Positions 1-8,464 of a stretch of DNA of 34,770 nucleotides are shown in pieces. Position 1 is the stretch's first letter; every line of letters starts with the position of its first letter. The notes below the pieces were generated by a model that saw nothing but the letters and a program-made list of their open reading frames with translations, searched no databases and was not told the origin of the DNA. The translations under genes and the position numbers were made by a program. The DNA comes from Bdellovibrionales bacterium. Its GTDB lineage: Bacteria; Bdellovibrionota; Bdellovibrionia; Bdellovibrionales; UBA1609. Location: assembly GCA_020435005.1 (NCBI GenBank), contig JAGRAE010000012.1, positions 1 through 34,770 on the forward strand. The letters are read 5' to 3'.

Positions 1-1546
1 TTAAACCATGGATATAAATTTTACGGAAAGGAACATCTTTTTGAAATTCCAAACCCATCATCATCATTCTGGCGACCCAAAAGAATATAATATCGTGACC
101 TGTTACAAGTACATCAGTCGGGTAAAATGTTTTTAAAGCTTCTGTCTCTTCGGGCCATCCCAATGTACTAAAGGGCCACAGGGCTGAACTAAACCATGTA
201 TCTAAAACATCTTCCTCTTGAGTGAGTTTTTTGCTCTTACACTTCTTGCATTCTGAGGGATCATTTTCACTAACTATGACTTCCCCACAGTCTTCGCATG
301 TCCATGCTGGAATCCGATGTCCCCACCACAACTGTCTTGAAATACACCAATCTTGAATAATACTTAACCAGTGTAAGTAAGTTTTTGTCCATGACTCAGG
401 TATGAACTGTGTTGTTCCATTTTCAACCACATGTCGTGCTGGAGTTGCCAAGGCATCCATTTTTACAAACCATTGATCAGATAAATAGGGCTCGACAACA
501 CAATGTGAGCGAGAACAATGTCCCACAGAATGTTTATGTGGTTCAATTTTTACAAGGAAACCCTGAGCTTCTAAATCTTCGACAATTTTTTTGCGAGCTT
601 CCTGCACCTTTAGGCTTTGATAATTGCCAGCATTTTCATTGAGCGTTCCATCTTTGTTTAAAATATTTATAAGTTCAAGATTATGGCGCTGACCCATTTC
701 GTAGTCATTAAAATCATGAGCGGGAGTTATCTTGACGGCTCCTGAACCAAATTCTTTATCTACATACTCATCAGCTATCAATGTGATTTCACGTCCAGTT
801 AAAGGTAATTTTATCTTACTACCAACAAGTGACTTATACCGCTCATCATCTGGATGAACAGCCACCGCTGTATCACCTAGCATAGTTTCTGGGCGAGTAG
901 TTGCTACAACAACTTCACCTTTTCCATCAGCAAATGGATAACGAATGTGCCACAAATGGCCGTTAACCTCTTGATGTTCAACTTCCAAATCAGAAAGAGC
1001 TGACTCTAATTTTGGACTCCAATTAATTAATCGAGTCCCTTTGTAAATGGCTCCTTTTTTATAAAGAGTAACAAAAACTTTGCGTACAGCTTTCGACACA
1101 CCACCATCTAAAGTAAATGTATGTCGATCCCAATCACATGATCCACCCATGCGTTTCATTTGTTCAACTATGCGATCGCCATATTGCTCTTTCCAATCCC
1201 AAACTCTTTTGACAAAAGCTTCACGCCCCATCTCTTTGCGATCGAGGCCTTCTTTTGCCAATTGTTTTTCTACGACACTTTGGGTGGCAATTCCCGCATG
1301 ATCGGTTCCTGGTAACCAAAGCGCATTAAAGCCAGACATACGCTTCCAGCGAGTTAAGCAATCTTGAAGAGCTTGATCAAGGGCATGTCCTAAATGTAGA
1401 GAGCCTGTCACATTGGGTGGAGGTAAGATTATACAAAATGGTGGTTTTGTTGATACATCATCAGCTTTAAAGTATCCGCGCTCCTGCCACCATTGATAAT
1501 TTTTTTGTTCCACTTCTTGAGGGTTATAACGATCAGATAGACTCAC
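1..1546 (-). CDS. valS: Valine-tRNA ligase, 5' part only (truncated by window edge)
   Basis: Charges tRNA-Val with valine in the cytoplasm. The reverse-strand frame stays open from a GTG at 1546-1544 to the window edge, about 515 codons. The N-terminus contains [15 protein letters not shown], the class I HIGH signature in its ValS form. Near 230-310 there is a CxxC...CxxC pair (CEDC and CKKC), typical of the zinc-like insert in bacterial ValS, followed by [13 protein letters not shown], a strong ValS motif. The frame runs off the edge at IHGL, just before where KMSKS should come, so the catalytic loop and anticodon-binding domain lie outside. The GTG start is chosen because GAAGGAG (plus 1554-1560) sits 7-8 bases upstream and no in-frame ATG fits. 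Identification is firm. Confidence 0.96.
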   Translation of the reverse strand, partial: MSLSDRYNPQEVEQKNYQWWQERGYFKADDVSTKPPFCIILPPPNVTGSLHLGHALDQALQDCLTRWKRMSGFNALWLPGTDHAGIATQSVVEKQLAKEGLDRKEMGREAFVKRVWDWKEQYGDRIVEQMKRMGGSCDWDRHTFTLDGGVSKAVRKVFVTLYKKGAIYKGTRLINWSPKLESALSDLEVEHQEVNGHLWHIRYPFADGKGEVVVATTRPETMLGDTAVAVHPDDERYKSLVGSKIKLPLTGREITLIADEYVDKEFGSGAVKITPAHDFNDYEMGQRHNLELINILNKDGTLNENAGNYQSLKVQEARKKIVEDLEAQGFLVKIEPHKHSVGHCSRSHCVVEPYLSDQWFVKMDALATPARHVVENGTTQFIPESWTKTYLHWLSIIQDWCISRQLWWGHRIPAWTCEDCGEVIVSENDPSECKKCKSKKLTQEEDVLDTWFSSALWPFSTLGWPEETEALKTFYPTDVLVTGHDIIFFWVARMMMMGLEFQKDVPFRKIYIHGL

Positions 1547-1580
1547 AATATTGCTCCTTCAAAAGTATGAAACTACCCTA

Positions 1581-1609
1581 TTTATAGCCTATTGAGACTG
1601 AATTGTGCA
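1581..1609 (-). promoter_or_regulatory. Possible sigma70-type promoter of valS
   Basis: On the reverse strand a TATAAA (plus 1581-1586) is preceded, after a 17-base spacer, by TGCACA (plus 1604-1609), a 4/6 match to the -35 consensus. It lies about 35 bases upstream of the valS GTG. Assigned by eye only. Confidence 0.35.
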
Positions 1610-1977
1610 TTGCGCTGAGAGTGGTTTTTAATAGAAACATACAAATAAGCGGTAAATAAACACAACTATTTCCAGCACAAAGGCAAGATTTTGTAATCTA
1701 ATATTAGAATTATTATTTGAGTTTTTTTATTATTTAATTTTTCAATGATTTTTTATTTTGTGCTGTCAAGTTTGTGCTTGACTAAGTTTTTAAAAATCAA
1801 ATTTAACACTTTAATTCCCTAATCTAAATCTCAATTTCTAGAAAATAAACCAAGTTTTCGGAATTCTTAGCCTCTTTGAATGCCAAAATATAATTTATGC
1901 TTATTTGAGCATGGAATAAAATTTGCTCATACACACTTCGACAAAATTTGAACGCGTATGCTATTGCCGGAATTAAA
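1610..1977. other. Gene-free AT-rich intergenic stretch
   Basis: The region between valS and the first small ORF is very AT-rich with long T and A runs. I see no convincing gene in it. It holds a perfect 6-base inverted repeat with a 6-base loop (GTCAAG/CTTGAC, 1765-1782), without a T-run behind it. An ATGCT/AGCAT inverted repeat also lies near 1898-1913. A promoter for the small ORFs at 1978 and 2130 should lie here, but I cannot pick one box with confidence. Confidence 0.4.
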
Positions 1978-2133
1978 ATGTATGTAAATGGTTTAGACTG
2001 TGTTGATTATAATGAAAGGCATATTCAGAAGCAGCAAATTCGACAGGTTATGTGCGAAATGATAGAAGAACAAGGGCATATATGTAAGCCCGAGAAAATT
2101 AAATTAAAATATAAGGATGAGTTTTACTTATGA
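1978..2133 (+). CDS. Small hypothetical protein (51 aa), first of an overlapping pair
   Basis: Not recognised. The ATG at 1978 has GGA five to six bases upstream. A TTG at 1948 would add ten residues but has no visible ribosome binding site. The product is hydrophilic and charged, with three cysteines and a Lys-rich end, and has no signal peptide or membrane segment. Its stop overlaps the start of the next ORF as ATGA (2130-2133), the arrangement expected for translational coupling, and a strong terminator follows the pair. That context is the main reason to accept such a short ORF. Confidence 0.4.
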   Translation: MYVNGLDCVDYNERHIQKQQIRQVMCEMIEEQGHICKPEKIKLKYKDEFYL

Positions 2134-2342
2134 AAAAAATAAAAAAAGAAATTCGAATAGACAGCATTGGCTTATTAGCGGCGGGTGTTTTTTTAGGTCA
2201 AGCAGGTTCGACAGTTATTTCTTATTTTGCAAAACCTTCTGTTATCAATATAGAAATGATTCTTGATATAATTTTACCTTTGAGTGTCTCCATAGTTTTA
2301 AGCATTAGGCACTACAAATCCTTAATTCAAAACGTACATTAA
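2130..2342 (+). CDS. Small two-span membrane protein (70 aa)
   Basis: Not recognised. A basic start (MKKIKKEIRID) is followed by two hydrophobic segments, about residues 12-34 and 41-60, with a short loop between and a basic tail, as in a small inner-membrane hairpin protein. The start overlaps the previous stop by ATGA, with AAGGATGAG a short distance upstream as a plausible ribosome binding site. A clear terminator begins 37 bases after the stop. Coupled small ORFs of this kind may be accessory membrane proteins or a toxin-like pair, but nothing in the sequence decides this. Confidence 0.5.
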   Translation: MKKIKKEIRIDSIGLLAAGVFLGQAGSTVISYFAKPSVINIEMILDIILPLSVSIVLSIRHYKSLIQNVH

Positions 2343-2378
2343 GCGCAATCAGAAAATATAAATAATTTAAAATATCTA

Positions 2379-2410
2379 AAGGGCTACTCAAAACTGAGTA
2401 GCCCTTTTTC
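2379..2410 (+). terminator. Rho-independent terminator after the small-ORF pair
   Basis: A perfect 12-bp stem (AAGGGCTACTCA / TGAGTAGCCCTT, arms 2379-2390 and 2395-2406) has a 4-base AAAC loop and runs into a T-rich tail (CTTTTTCTT). This is one of the strongest hairpins in the window. Confidence 0.9.
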
Positions 2411-2552
2411 TTATTTTGCGGTCCGAAGTCCGAGATTATTCGGTTAAAATAACTCTCAAATGAAAAATATAAACCATACAGCAGTTTAATAATTGGCAAG
2501 TCCCTTGCTAATAAAGCTTCTTGTAATTTTAAACCTATTCCTTGGAGGACAA

Positions 2553-2633
2553 ATGTTCAATGTCTTAAACTTTAAAAAAACTTTGGGAATCGCTACCCTA
2601 ATTTTGGCTGATAATAACCCTTTTGGTTTATAA
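2553..2633 (+). CDS. Very short ORF (26 aa) with strong ribosome binding site
   Basis: The ATG at 2553 lies a few bases after TTGGAGG (2542-2548), as good a ribosome binding site as any in the window. The product begins MFNVLNFKKTLGIATLILA, a short basic then hydrophobic stretch like the start of a signal peptide, then DNNPFGL and TAA. It ends 24 bases before the ATG of the lipoprotein gene. It could be a leader peptide, a small membrane peptide, or the remnant of an exported protein cut by an early stop. Function unknown. Confidence 0.35.
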   Translation: MFNVLNFKKTLGIATLILADNNPFGL

Positions 2634-2657
2634 TTTGCCAAATTTTTGGAGTGTGAT

Positions 2658-3587
2658 ATGAAAACATTATTACTATTAATGACTGTTATATTTTCTCTGC
2701 TGAATATAGGCTGTGAAAGTTCAGGCGATGACTCAGGCCCCTCAACCCCTAATAACAATCCAAATACAAAAAACTTGTTAGAGGTATTGAACAACAAACC
2801 ATTTCAAACTAACTGTATTAAAACTAAGAGTAACTCTTATGGTCTTTTAGAGCTACGAAAGAGCAACCAAAATACTATTTTATTAAATGTAAAACTATTT
2901 GATGATGAATTATGTACAGAGAATAATAAGTTAATTAATCAATACACTCTAAAGAGCTCAAATGAAAATTACAAACTAAGTGAGGATAGAAGAGAAAATT
3001 TAGGTTCACTTACTGTGCAAAGTGTTTCTAGTGAAAGTATGAAAATTTCTTTAAAAAGCACAGAAATTTCCGCGCTAATCGATATTCAAAGTTCACAAAC
3101 ATTAACAGCCTACAATTATTTAAGTTCAGCAGCACTTATTACAGCAGGTTCAAAGCTGAAATTGGAAGCTGACAGTTTTTACAAAACTTTTACAAGTTCA
3201 TATGATTGCAGCACAGCATCTGATGAAGATATCAATGTGGTGAAGCTTTCCTATACTTTTGATAGCAGCCAACATAGCTATTACAAAGAGTTGTATATAA
3301 GTTTAAACTCCTCAACTGGTCAGCTAAATTTTTACGCTAAAACTTATGAAGGGCAAGCGGCAATACCCCATATGTTAAGTAATCAGGTTAGTGATAACAC
3401 TTATGTTTGGGATATTTTAAAGACACAAAAGTTAATTAAAATGGATGAATACGGCTATCGCAAATTAAAGGCGACAATCAATCTAGATCCAAAAAATGCC
3501 TACATTGATATACCTCAAGATGCTATTTTTGAGCAGCCAGCAAACTTAGAAGTGACTAAAATTGATAAAAAGAAACTTTGTAATTAA
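2658..3587 (+). CDS. Hypothetical lipoprotein (309 aa)
   Basis: Not recognised. The ATG at 2658 is chosen over a TTG at 2646 because TTGGAG (2646-2651) is then a well-placed ribosome binding site and a lipoprotein signal starts at the Met: MKTLLLLMTVIFSLLNIGC. The lipobox (LNIGC) has an unusual Asn at -3. After the cysteine comes a Ser/Gly/Asp/Pro/Asn-rich linker, as often seen behind a lipid anchor, then about 270 residues with four or more cysteines and many Ser/Thr/Asn but no motif I know. Probably membrane-anchored and exposed in the periplasm or on the surface. Confidence 0.8.
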   Translation: MKTLLLLMTVIFSLLNIGCESSGDDSGPSTPNNNPNTKNLLEVLNNKPFQTNCIKTKSNSYGLLELRKSNQNTILLNVKLFDDELCTENNKLINQYTLKSSNENYKLSEDRRENLGSLTVQSVSSESMKISLKSTEISALIDIQSSQTLTAYNYLSSAALITAGSKLKLEADSFYKTFTSSYDCSTASDEDINVVKLSYTFDSSQHSYYKELYISLNSSTGQLNFYAKTYEGQAAIPHMLSNQVSDNTYVWDILKTQKLIKMDEYGYRKLKATINLDPKNAYIDIPQDAIFEQPANLEVTKIDKKKLCN

Positions 3588-3613
3588 GAAGTAGAGTTTT
3601 AGACAAAATGGGT

Positions 3614-3645
3614 TGTACTATGAATCGACAGTACATTCATTTTTT
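3614..3645 (+). terminator. Possible weak terminator after the lipoprotein gene
   Basis: A 6-bp inverted repeat (TGTACT 3614-3619, AGTACA 3630-3635) with a 10-base loop is followed shortly by six Ts (3640-3645). The stem is short, so this is tentative. Confidence 0.3.
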
Positions 3646-3658
3646 ACCAATGATTCGC

Positions 3659-3856
3659 CTATTGATTTATATACAAATGATACTGAAAAGGAGGGGCTTG
3701 ATTAATTTCTTGCACTTCTAAAAGGGATTGCAACTCATCCATGAGATTCCCTTGTGTCATTTTCGTTTCCGTAGAAACCAATGAATACCCTATTTTCATA
3801 GCCGCTAGAAAAGATAAAATAACTATAAATTTCCAGTTCACACCCATATCAATCAT
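3659..3856 (-). CDS. Possible small anchored protein (65 aa)
   Basis: Not recognised. The N-terminal hydrophobic segment (about residues 8-27) would anchor it, leaving a short acidic and Gln-rich external tail. It lies 90 bases downstream of the MFS gene on the same strand and could be co-transcribed. No good ribosome binding site precedes either ATG, and the ORF fills an otherwise empty gap, so it may be spurious. Confidence 0.3.
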   Translation of the reverse strand: MIDMGVNWKFIVILSFLAAMKIGYSLVSTETKMTQGNLMDELQSLLEVQEINQAPPFQYHLYINQ

Positions 3857-3946
3857 CTAATAAAGCAAAATGACAGCCAACTCATCTGAAATTATTTATC
3901 ACTACACAATTATTTGAATGTTAAATAAATGACGTACCTGTACTAA

Positions 3947-5161
3947 TTACACTTTATGAGTATCGGGCATTCTAGCCTTGTTTAACCAAATAAGTACAAA
4001 ACCAAGGAATATCATTACACTCGCTGTATAAAAAGGAGCACTCCAACTTAAATCTCTATAAAACCACCCACCCAAAGCAGGTCCTAAAACCCTACCCAAA
4101 GCAGATAAACTTTGCCCCGTACCCATTACCGCACCTTGCTCGGAACTATCACTTAGTAAACTCATAGCCCCAGTAGATGTTGGATTTATCAGACTTGAAC
4201 CTATCGCCATTAAAGTCACTGAGCCCGCCAAAAAGGGTATACTTTCACTTAACCCTACTCCTAACATTCCCAAAGGAGCTAAAATTAAACCAACTAACAA
4301 CACTTTAACCTCACCATATTTGGGAACAAATCGGCGTATAAAAAGCCCTTGAACAATCACCATGATCACGCCAACATAGGCAAAGCCCCAACTGGCATCC
4401 ACCATGGACCATGAGAACTTATCTTTAACAAACAAAAATAGAGAGGCTTCCATGTTAGCCATACCCAAAGTATTTAAAAAATAAGTAATCAGTACCGCAT
4501 TTAAAACGGGTCTTTTATAGTATTCAATAATCATTTTTATACGTGATGGACGTTTTTTAGCTTTTCCTCTTAATTCTTGTGGCAAAGATTCTTTTAGACG
4601 AAAAAAAGCCATCACAAAATTTATGAAGCAAATTAATGAGGCTATCAGAGCGGGAAAACTTTCGCCAAAAGGAGGGAGCAATCCTATTTTTAACCCCCAA
4701 CTCCCCGCTATACCACCAATCACTGGACCTAAAATAAAACCTAAACCAAAAGCCACTCCTATCAAAGCCATGCCTTTTGAACGATCTTTAGACTCTGTTA
4801 CATCAGCTATATAGGCCATAGCTGTTGATATATTTCCGCCAAAAAAACCAGCTAGACCACGAGCAATAAAAAGCATGGTTAGGCTACTACCAAAAGCAAA
4901 TAATAAATGTGCCACCGCGGCTCCTAGCAAACTCAATAAAATAATTGGACGCCGACCCATCTTATCGCTCAATTGCCCCCAAAAAGGCGCAAAAGCAAAT
5001 TGAAATAGAGAATAAATTGTCATCAATAGACCGACTTGCAATGCATCCGCACCAAAATTTTTGGCCAAATAAGGGCTTAGTGGAATAACAATTCCAAATC
5101 CAACAAGATCGACAAAGACCGTAATAAAAATAACAAGAAGTGCTGACTTATTTTTTTTCAT
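3947..5161 (-). CDS. Major facilitator exporter, TetA-like (DHA1 type)
   Basis: Inner-membrane proton-coupled efflux transporter of 404 residues, the normal length for twelve membrane segments. Family marks are the N-terminal DLVGFGIVIPLSPYLA (the TetA-type D-x-x-GFG-x-x-x-P signature), motif A in loop 2-3 (GQLSDKMGRRP), and the motif C-like GFILGPVIGG in segment 5. The central loop after segment 6 is basic (KAKKRPSRIK), as expected on the cytoplasmic side. The family includes tetracycline and multidrug exporters, but sequence alone does not tell the substrate. The start codon lies only 16 bases from that of the divergent barrel gene, and no clear ribosome binding site precedes it. Confidence 0.9.
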   Translation of the reverse strand: MKKNKSALLVIFITVFVDLVGFGIVIPLSPYLAKNFGADALQVGLLMTIYSLFQFAFAPFWGQLSDKMGRRPIILLSLLGAAVAHLLFAFGSSLTMLFIARGLAGFFGGNISTAMAYIADVTESKDRSKGMALIGVAFGLGFILGPVIGGIAGSWGLKIGLLPPFGESFPALIASLICFINFVMAFFRLKESLPQELRGKAKKRPSRIKMIIEYYKRPVLNAVLITYFLNTLGMANMEASLFLFVKDKFSWSMVDASWGFAYVGVIMVIVQGLFIRRFVPKYGEVKVLLVGLILAPLGMLGVGLSESIPFLAGSVTLMAIGSSLINPTSTGAMSLLSDSSEQGAVMGTGQSLSALGRVLGPALGGWFYRDLSWSAPFYTASVMIFLGFVLIWLNKARMPDTHKV

Positions 5162-5177
5162 AAATTATTATGATTTT

Positions 5178-6233
5178 ATGAATATCATAAAAATTTGCAT
5201 TACCCTATGTATTTCTATTAATGTTGCAACAGCTCTGGCTACTCCTCCAACGTTATCACAAAAATATTTAAACCTAAAATCAAATTTCTCTTATTTAAAT
5301 ACTACGGCAAATTTTGATCCACAAGGGGGGGAAATTGTTGATCTTAGTAAAAACGGTTATTATAGAAATTATCTTCTCAATTTTTCTGCTTTTTATACCT
5401 TTCAAAGTGATGCTGCAATTGATTTAGGTTTTTCTTTTACTAGTGCTGAAAGTTTTGACGGCACTGACGAACGAACAAATACAGAGTTTACAGATGTTCA
5501 AGGCAAAATTCTCTATCAATTATTCGACAAATCTTTTGAAATAATAACAGAAGCGGCGATAAATATCCCCTTCAACAGATTTGATGCCAACACAGATGAT
5601 GTTTTAACCGGTGAAGGTACGATGTCAGTTTCAGGAGGTCTGTGGCTGGTTAAAGACTTTGGCAGTTTTTATATCTATTTATCAGGATTCTATTTATACC
5701 GTGATGAAGGAAGATCTCATTTATTACCTTGGTCATTAGGTACAGAATTTGATTTTAATGGATTTTATGTTGGGGCTGAGGGCTATGGATTTGAAAGCGT
5801 TACAGATGATGAAGAGACTTCAACTCCCACCAATAAGACTACTATTACAAATAGAGTTAATGCTGGAAGTTTAACATACTATGCCGTCAACCCACAGGAA
5901 ATTGCCGCCAAGGTTTGGTTTGGTATTGATTTTTCTAAATATTTTCGTACTAACCTTGTTTATTCACAAGGCCTCAATGGTACAAATTATGGTCTCAATC
6001 AAATAATTGCTGTGTCATTAGAATACAAATTAGATATGTCAATAAATGAGCCTAAACAACGCTCTTACTATGAAAGAAAAAAACGAAGACAACTTAAAAG
6101 CTTTGAAGTAGATGATGAAAGTTACGACGAAGATTTGTTTGACACCAATAAACAAATGCAACGGCGAAAACAAAAAAAGAAAGATGAAAAACTCTTAAAT
6201 GAAACTGAAAAAAGCCTAGAAAGTGAATTATAA
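5178..6233 (+). CDS. Probable outer-membrane beta-barrel protein (351 aa)
   Basis: A typical signal peptide (residues 1 to about 21, ending ALA before TPPT) is followed by about 280 residues of alternating polar and aromatic/hydrophobic strands with many Tyr, Phe, Gly and Asn, as in an outer-membrane barrel. The barrel appears to close near residues 275-285 (IIAVSLEYKLDM). About 65 very charged, Lys/Glu/Asp-rich residues follow, which cannot be membrane strands and would form a soluble tail. I do not recognise the family. The start is immediately divergent from the exporter, which hints at joint regulation. No ribosome binding site is visible. The tail lies beyond the last strand, unlike most barrels. 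Confidence 0.65.
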   Translation: MNIIKICITLCISINVATALATPPTLSQKYLNLKSNFSYLNTTANFDPQGGEIVDLSKNGYYRNYLLNFSAFYTFQSDAAIDLGFSFTSAESFDGTDERTNTEFTDVQGKILYQLFDKSFEIITEAAINIPFNRFDANTDDVLTGEGTMSVSGGLWLVKDFGSFYIYLSGFYLYRDEGRSHLLPWSLGTEFDFNGFYVGAEGYGFESVTDDEETSTPTNKTTITNRVNAGSLTYYAVNPQEIAAKVWFGIDFSKYFRTNLVYSQGLNGTNYGLNQIIAVSLEYKLDMSINEPKQRSYYERKKRRQLKSFEVDDESYDEDLFDTNKQMQRRKQKKKDEKLLNETEKSLESEL

Positions 6234-6270
6234 GAAACAGTAATTACAAAAAAGAAAAAAGCTTCTTAGT

Positions 6271-6825
6271 TTAGAATTCTTTTTGAAAAGCTTTTTCTAT
6301 ATTTCTTGCAATAGCTGCCTGTTCAGTATCTTCTGTAAAACTCATTTCACGTGCTTGAAAATCAGGTGGGTTTGGCATGACCTTTTGCCCCTGTTCAATC
6401 ATAGCCAAATGAGACTGAACAACTGCACGAATATTATTTTCAAATTGCATACGAACCTTTTTAAGCTCAGAAATTTCAGAAAATATTTTTTGTAGGGATT
6501 CACGAGAATCTCTGACTATCATTTCAGCCTTTTGTTTAGCATCATTGATAATTAAACGAGCTTCTCTTTCTGCATCGGCTTGTAACTTATCACTCATTCG
6601 AGTGGCCGTAGTAATAGTATTTTTTAAAAGCTCATCTCTTTCTTTGTATTCAAGGATCGCCATTTCCTTTTCACGCAAAGATTCTCTCATTTCATTTCTT
6701 TCTCTAATTAGATCTTCCATTTCGTCAGCAATGCTGCGTAAAAAATCCATTACCTCATCAGGATCAAAACCCATCATTTTTCTTGTAAATGTCTTATGGG
6801 CAATATCAATGGGCGCAATTTTCAT
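6271..6825 (-). CDS. divIVA: DivIVA-domain coiled-coil protein
   Basis: Cell-pole or septum scaffold of the DivIVA family, 184 residues. The N-terminus MKIAPIDIAHKTF...MMGFDPDEVMDFL matches the DivIVA membrane-targeting and dimer region. It is followed by a long charged coiled coil (about residues 30-145) rich in Glu, Arg and Lys, including a segment like that in Gram-positive members (AEREARLIINDAKQKAE). The start at 6825 is chosen because AGGTGGAGG lies directly upstream. A GTG at 6837 inside that site would add four residues. It is last in the maf-yggS-proC series, after a 104-base gap. In Gram-negatives DivIVA is uncommon but is known from Bdellovibrio, which supports the proposed lineage. 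Confidence 0.88.
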   Translation of the reverse strand: MKIAPIDIAHKTFTRKMMGFDPDEVMDFLRSIADEMEDLIRERNEMRESLREKEMAILEYKERDELLKNTITTATRMSDKLQADAEREARLIINDAKQKAEMIVRDSRESLQKIFSEISELKKVRMQFENNIRAVVQSHLAMIEQGQKVMPNPPDFQAREMSFTEDTEQAAIARNIEKAFQKEF

Positions 6826-6929
6826 TTTTTCCTCCACCTTCTGAGATAATACTAATATAGGTTAAGACGACTTTAGCGACTTAGCAAGGTTAAATCCAAT
6901 GTACAAAACACACTTATCTGGGCCTAGGT

Positions 6930-7766
6930 CTAGTCTGAAAGCTTTGCTAATTCTCTATCCCTAAGCACCGCTTTTTCAAAACTATATCGAATAGCTCTTT
7001 CTACTTCAAGTTCACGCATAGACTCCAAACCTGCCGCTGTTACACCCTTCTTAGATGTAACTTTATTTTGCAACTCTTCAATTGATTTTGCTTGGTCAAT
7101 ATTCGCCAATAAAGAAGCCCCTAAAAAGGTCTGAACTGTTAAATTTCTGGCTTGCTCTGGAGTAAAATCATGTTCTTCTAACCATTCTTGCCAATACTGC
7201 ATGAGCTCAAAAACAAAGCCAACACCACTAGATGTTGCCACCATCAAAGCTTCAAACATTTCACCTTCTGTTACTTTTTCAACAACACCAGATGCAGAAA
7301 ACAAATCTTCAATAACTGCAGATGTAGCTTCGCTTTCATTTAACAAACAATAGCCCACAACTCCTGTTTTTATAGAAACTGGAGTATTTGGCATCACTCG
7401 AACCCAGTTTTTAACTTGGGGAGCTAGCTTTTTTAATTTCTGTAATGGGATGCCCGCAGCTAAACTTATTACAATATTTTCTTCACCAAAACTGCTTGAG
7501 ATCGGCTCCACAGCGTTGTATATATCTTGGGGTTTCACTGCAATAACAATTATGTCACTCTTCTCAATTAGCTCTTCATTGCTATTAACAGCTTGAACGT
7601 CCAATTCTTTTGAAACCTTAATTAGTTTTTTTTCAGATCGATTTGATAAATATACATTTTCATGTGGAATGATCTTGGCTTGCAATAAGGAACTTATTAT
7701 GGACTGAGACATGTTCCCAGCACCGATAAAACCTACTTTTAAATGAGATAACAATGGATTGGTCAT
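6930..7766 (-). CDS. proC: Pyrroline-5-carboxylate reductase
   Basis: Last step of proline synthesis: NAD(P)H-dependent reduction of pyrroline-5-carboxylate in the cytoplasm. At 278 residues it has the family's usual length. The N-terminal Rossmann motif is VGFIGAGNMSQSII, with VIAVKPQD and the VRVMPNTP stretch following as in ProC. The C-terminal dimer and substrate region contains VTSKKGVTAAGLESM, the P5CR signature with Lys-Lys where Pro-Gly is usual. The start overlaps the yggS stop by one base (TAATG), indicating translational coupling. Confidence 0.95.
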   Translation of the reverse strand: MTNPLLSHLKVGFIGAGNMSQSIISSLLQAKIIPHENVYLSNRSEKKLIKVSKELDVQAVNSNEELIEKSDIIVIAVKPQDIYNAVEPISSSFGEENIVISLAAGIPLQKLKKLAPQVKNWVRVMPNTPVSIKTGVVGYCLLNESEATSAVIEDLFSASGVVEKVTEGEMFEALMVATSSGVGFVFELMQYWQEWLEEHDFTPEQARNLTVQTFLGASLLANIDQAKSIEELQNKVTSKKGVTAAGLESMRELEVERAIRYSFEKAVLRDRELAKLSD

Positions 7767-8464
7767 TATGACTCCCGTGGTCCGACAAGAACTTCACCTA
7801 AACGGATCATTGTAGATCCCTCAAGGATAGCTAAATTATAGTCCTGACTTGTGCCCATGGAAAGTTCATTCATAGGATGCTCCCTTGTGTCGACCAGCTT
7901 TTTTTGCTTTTCAAGCAATTCACGCATTTTTGCAAAGTATTTTCTGGAAACTTGTTCAGATTCAAATAAAGGGGGCATGGTCATTAACCCCCAAATACTA
8001 AAACCTTTTAGTTCAATAGCTTTAAGCATAAAATCACTCAGCTCATCCGGCATCACACCCGATTTTGTTTGTTCCTCAGCGATATTAACTTGAATCAAAA
8101 TGGGTTGAGGCGCTCCAGAATTTCTTTTTTCTATTTCTTTTAAAACACTCAAATGGTCGACAGCATGCCACAGGTAAAATTTTCCTAGCATATTTTTTAC
8201 TTTTTTAGATTGTACCGCACCAATAAAATGCCAACGAATTGCAGAGTTTTTAATGAGATTTTGCTTTTCCAAAGCTTCTTGCAAGTAGTTTTCTCCGATG
8301 TCAAACAATTCGTTATCTATACATTCTTTAATGCGATCAATATTTTGCTTCTTGGTAACAGCAATGATTTTCAAAGAATCAGAGGGGCAATTTTTCATGT
8401 GTAAACAGCTATCAATTTTTGTTTTAATTTGATTTAGATTTTCTTTTATCAATTTTCCATCCAT
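7766..8464 (-). CDS. yggS: PLP homeostasis protein, YggS/PROSC family
   Basis: Pyridoxal-phosphate-binding protein of the YggS/YBL036C family, thought to control cellular PLP and amino-acid balance, not to catalyse a reaction. It is an alanine racemase-like TIM barrel, 232 residues from the chosen start against 234 in E. coli. Lys in IIAVTKKQ is the PLP anchor region. GENYLQEALEK, WHFIGAVQSKK and the C-terminal LSMGTSQDYNLAILEGSTM/IRLGEVLVG are the family hallmarks. The ATG at 8464 (MDGKLI) overlaps the end of maf by 41 bases. An upstream start at 8506 would add 14 unlikely residues. It is usually found next to proC, as here. Confidence 0.94.
   Translation of the reverse strand: MDGKLIKENLNQIKTKIDSCLHMKNCPSDSLKIIAVTKKQNIDRIKECIDNELFDIGENYLQEALEKQNLIKNSAIRWHFIGAVQSKKVKNMLGKFYLWHAVDHLSVLKEIEKRNSGAPQPILIQVNIAEEQTKSGVMPDELSDFMLKAIELKGFSIWGLMTMPPLFESEQVSRKYFAKMRELLEKQKKLVDTREHPMNELSMGTSQDYNLAILEGSTMIRLGEVLVGPRES

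Noticed and set aside
409-1301. Plus-strand ORFs at 409-642 and 1080-1301
   Set aside because: They lie inside valS on the opposite strand, with no ribosome binding site and no protein-like pattern. They are shadows.
2486-2797. Reverse ORF of 103 codons
   Set aside because: It overlaps the terminator-to-lipoprotein region and the lipoprotein start, has no recognisable features, and competes with better plus-strand signals.
3947-5161. Calling the exporter a tetracycline resistance gene
   Set aside because: The TetA-like signature is shared by many drug and metabolite exporters. The substrate cannot be read from the sequence.
6254-6296. Possible terminator between the barrel gene and divIVA (AAAAAGCTT/AAGCTTTTT)
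   Set aside because: The loop is about 25 bases, the arms are low-complexity and one arm lies inside divIVA, so the hairpin is unconvincing.
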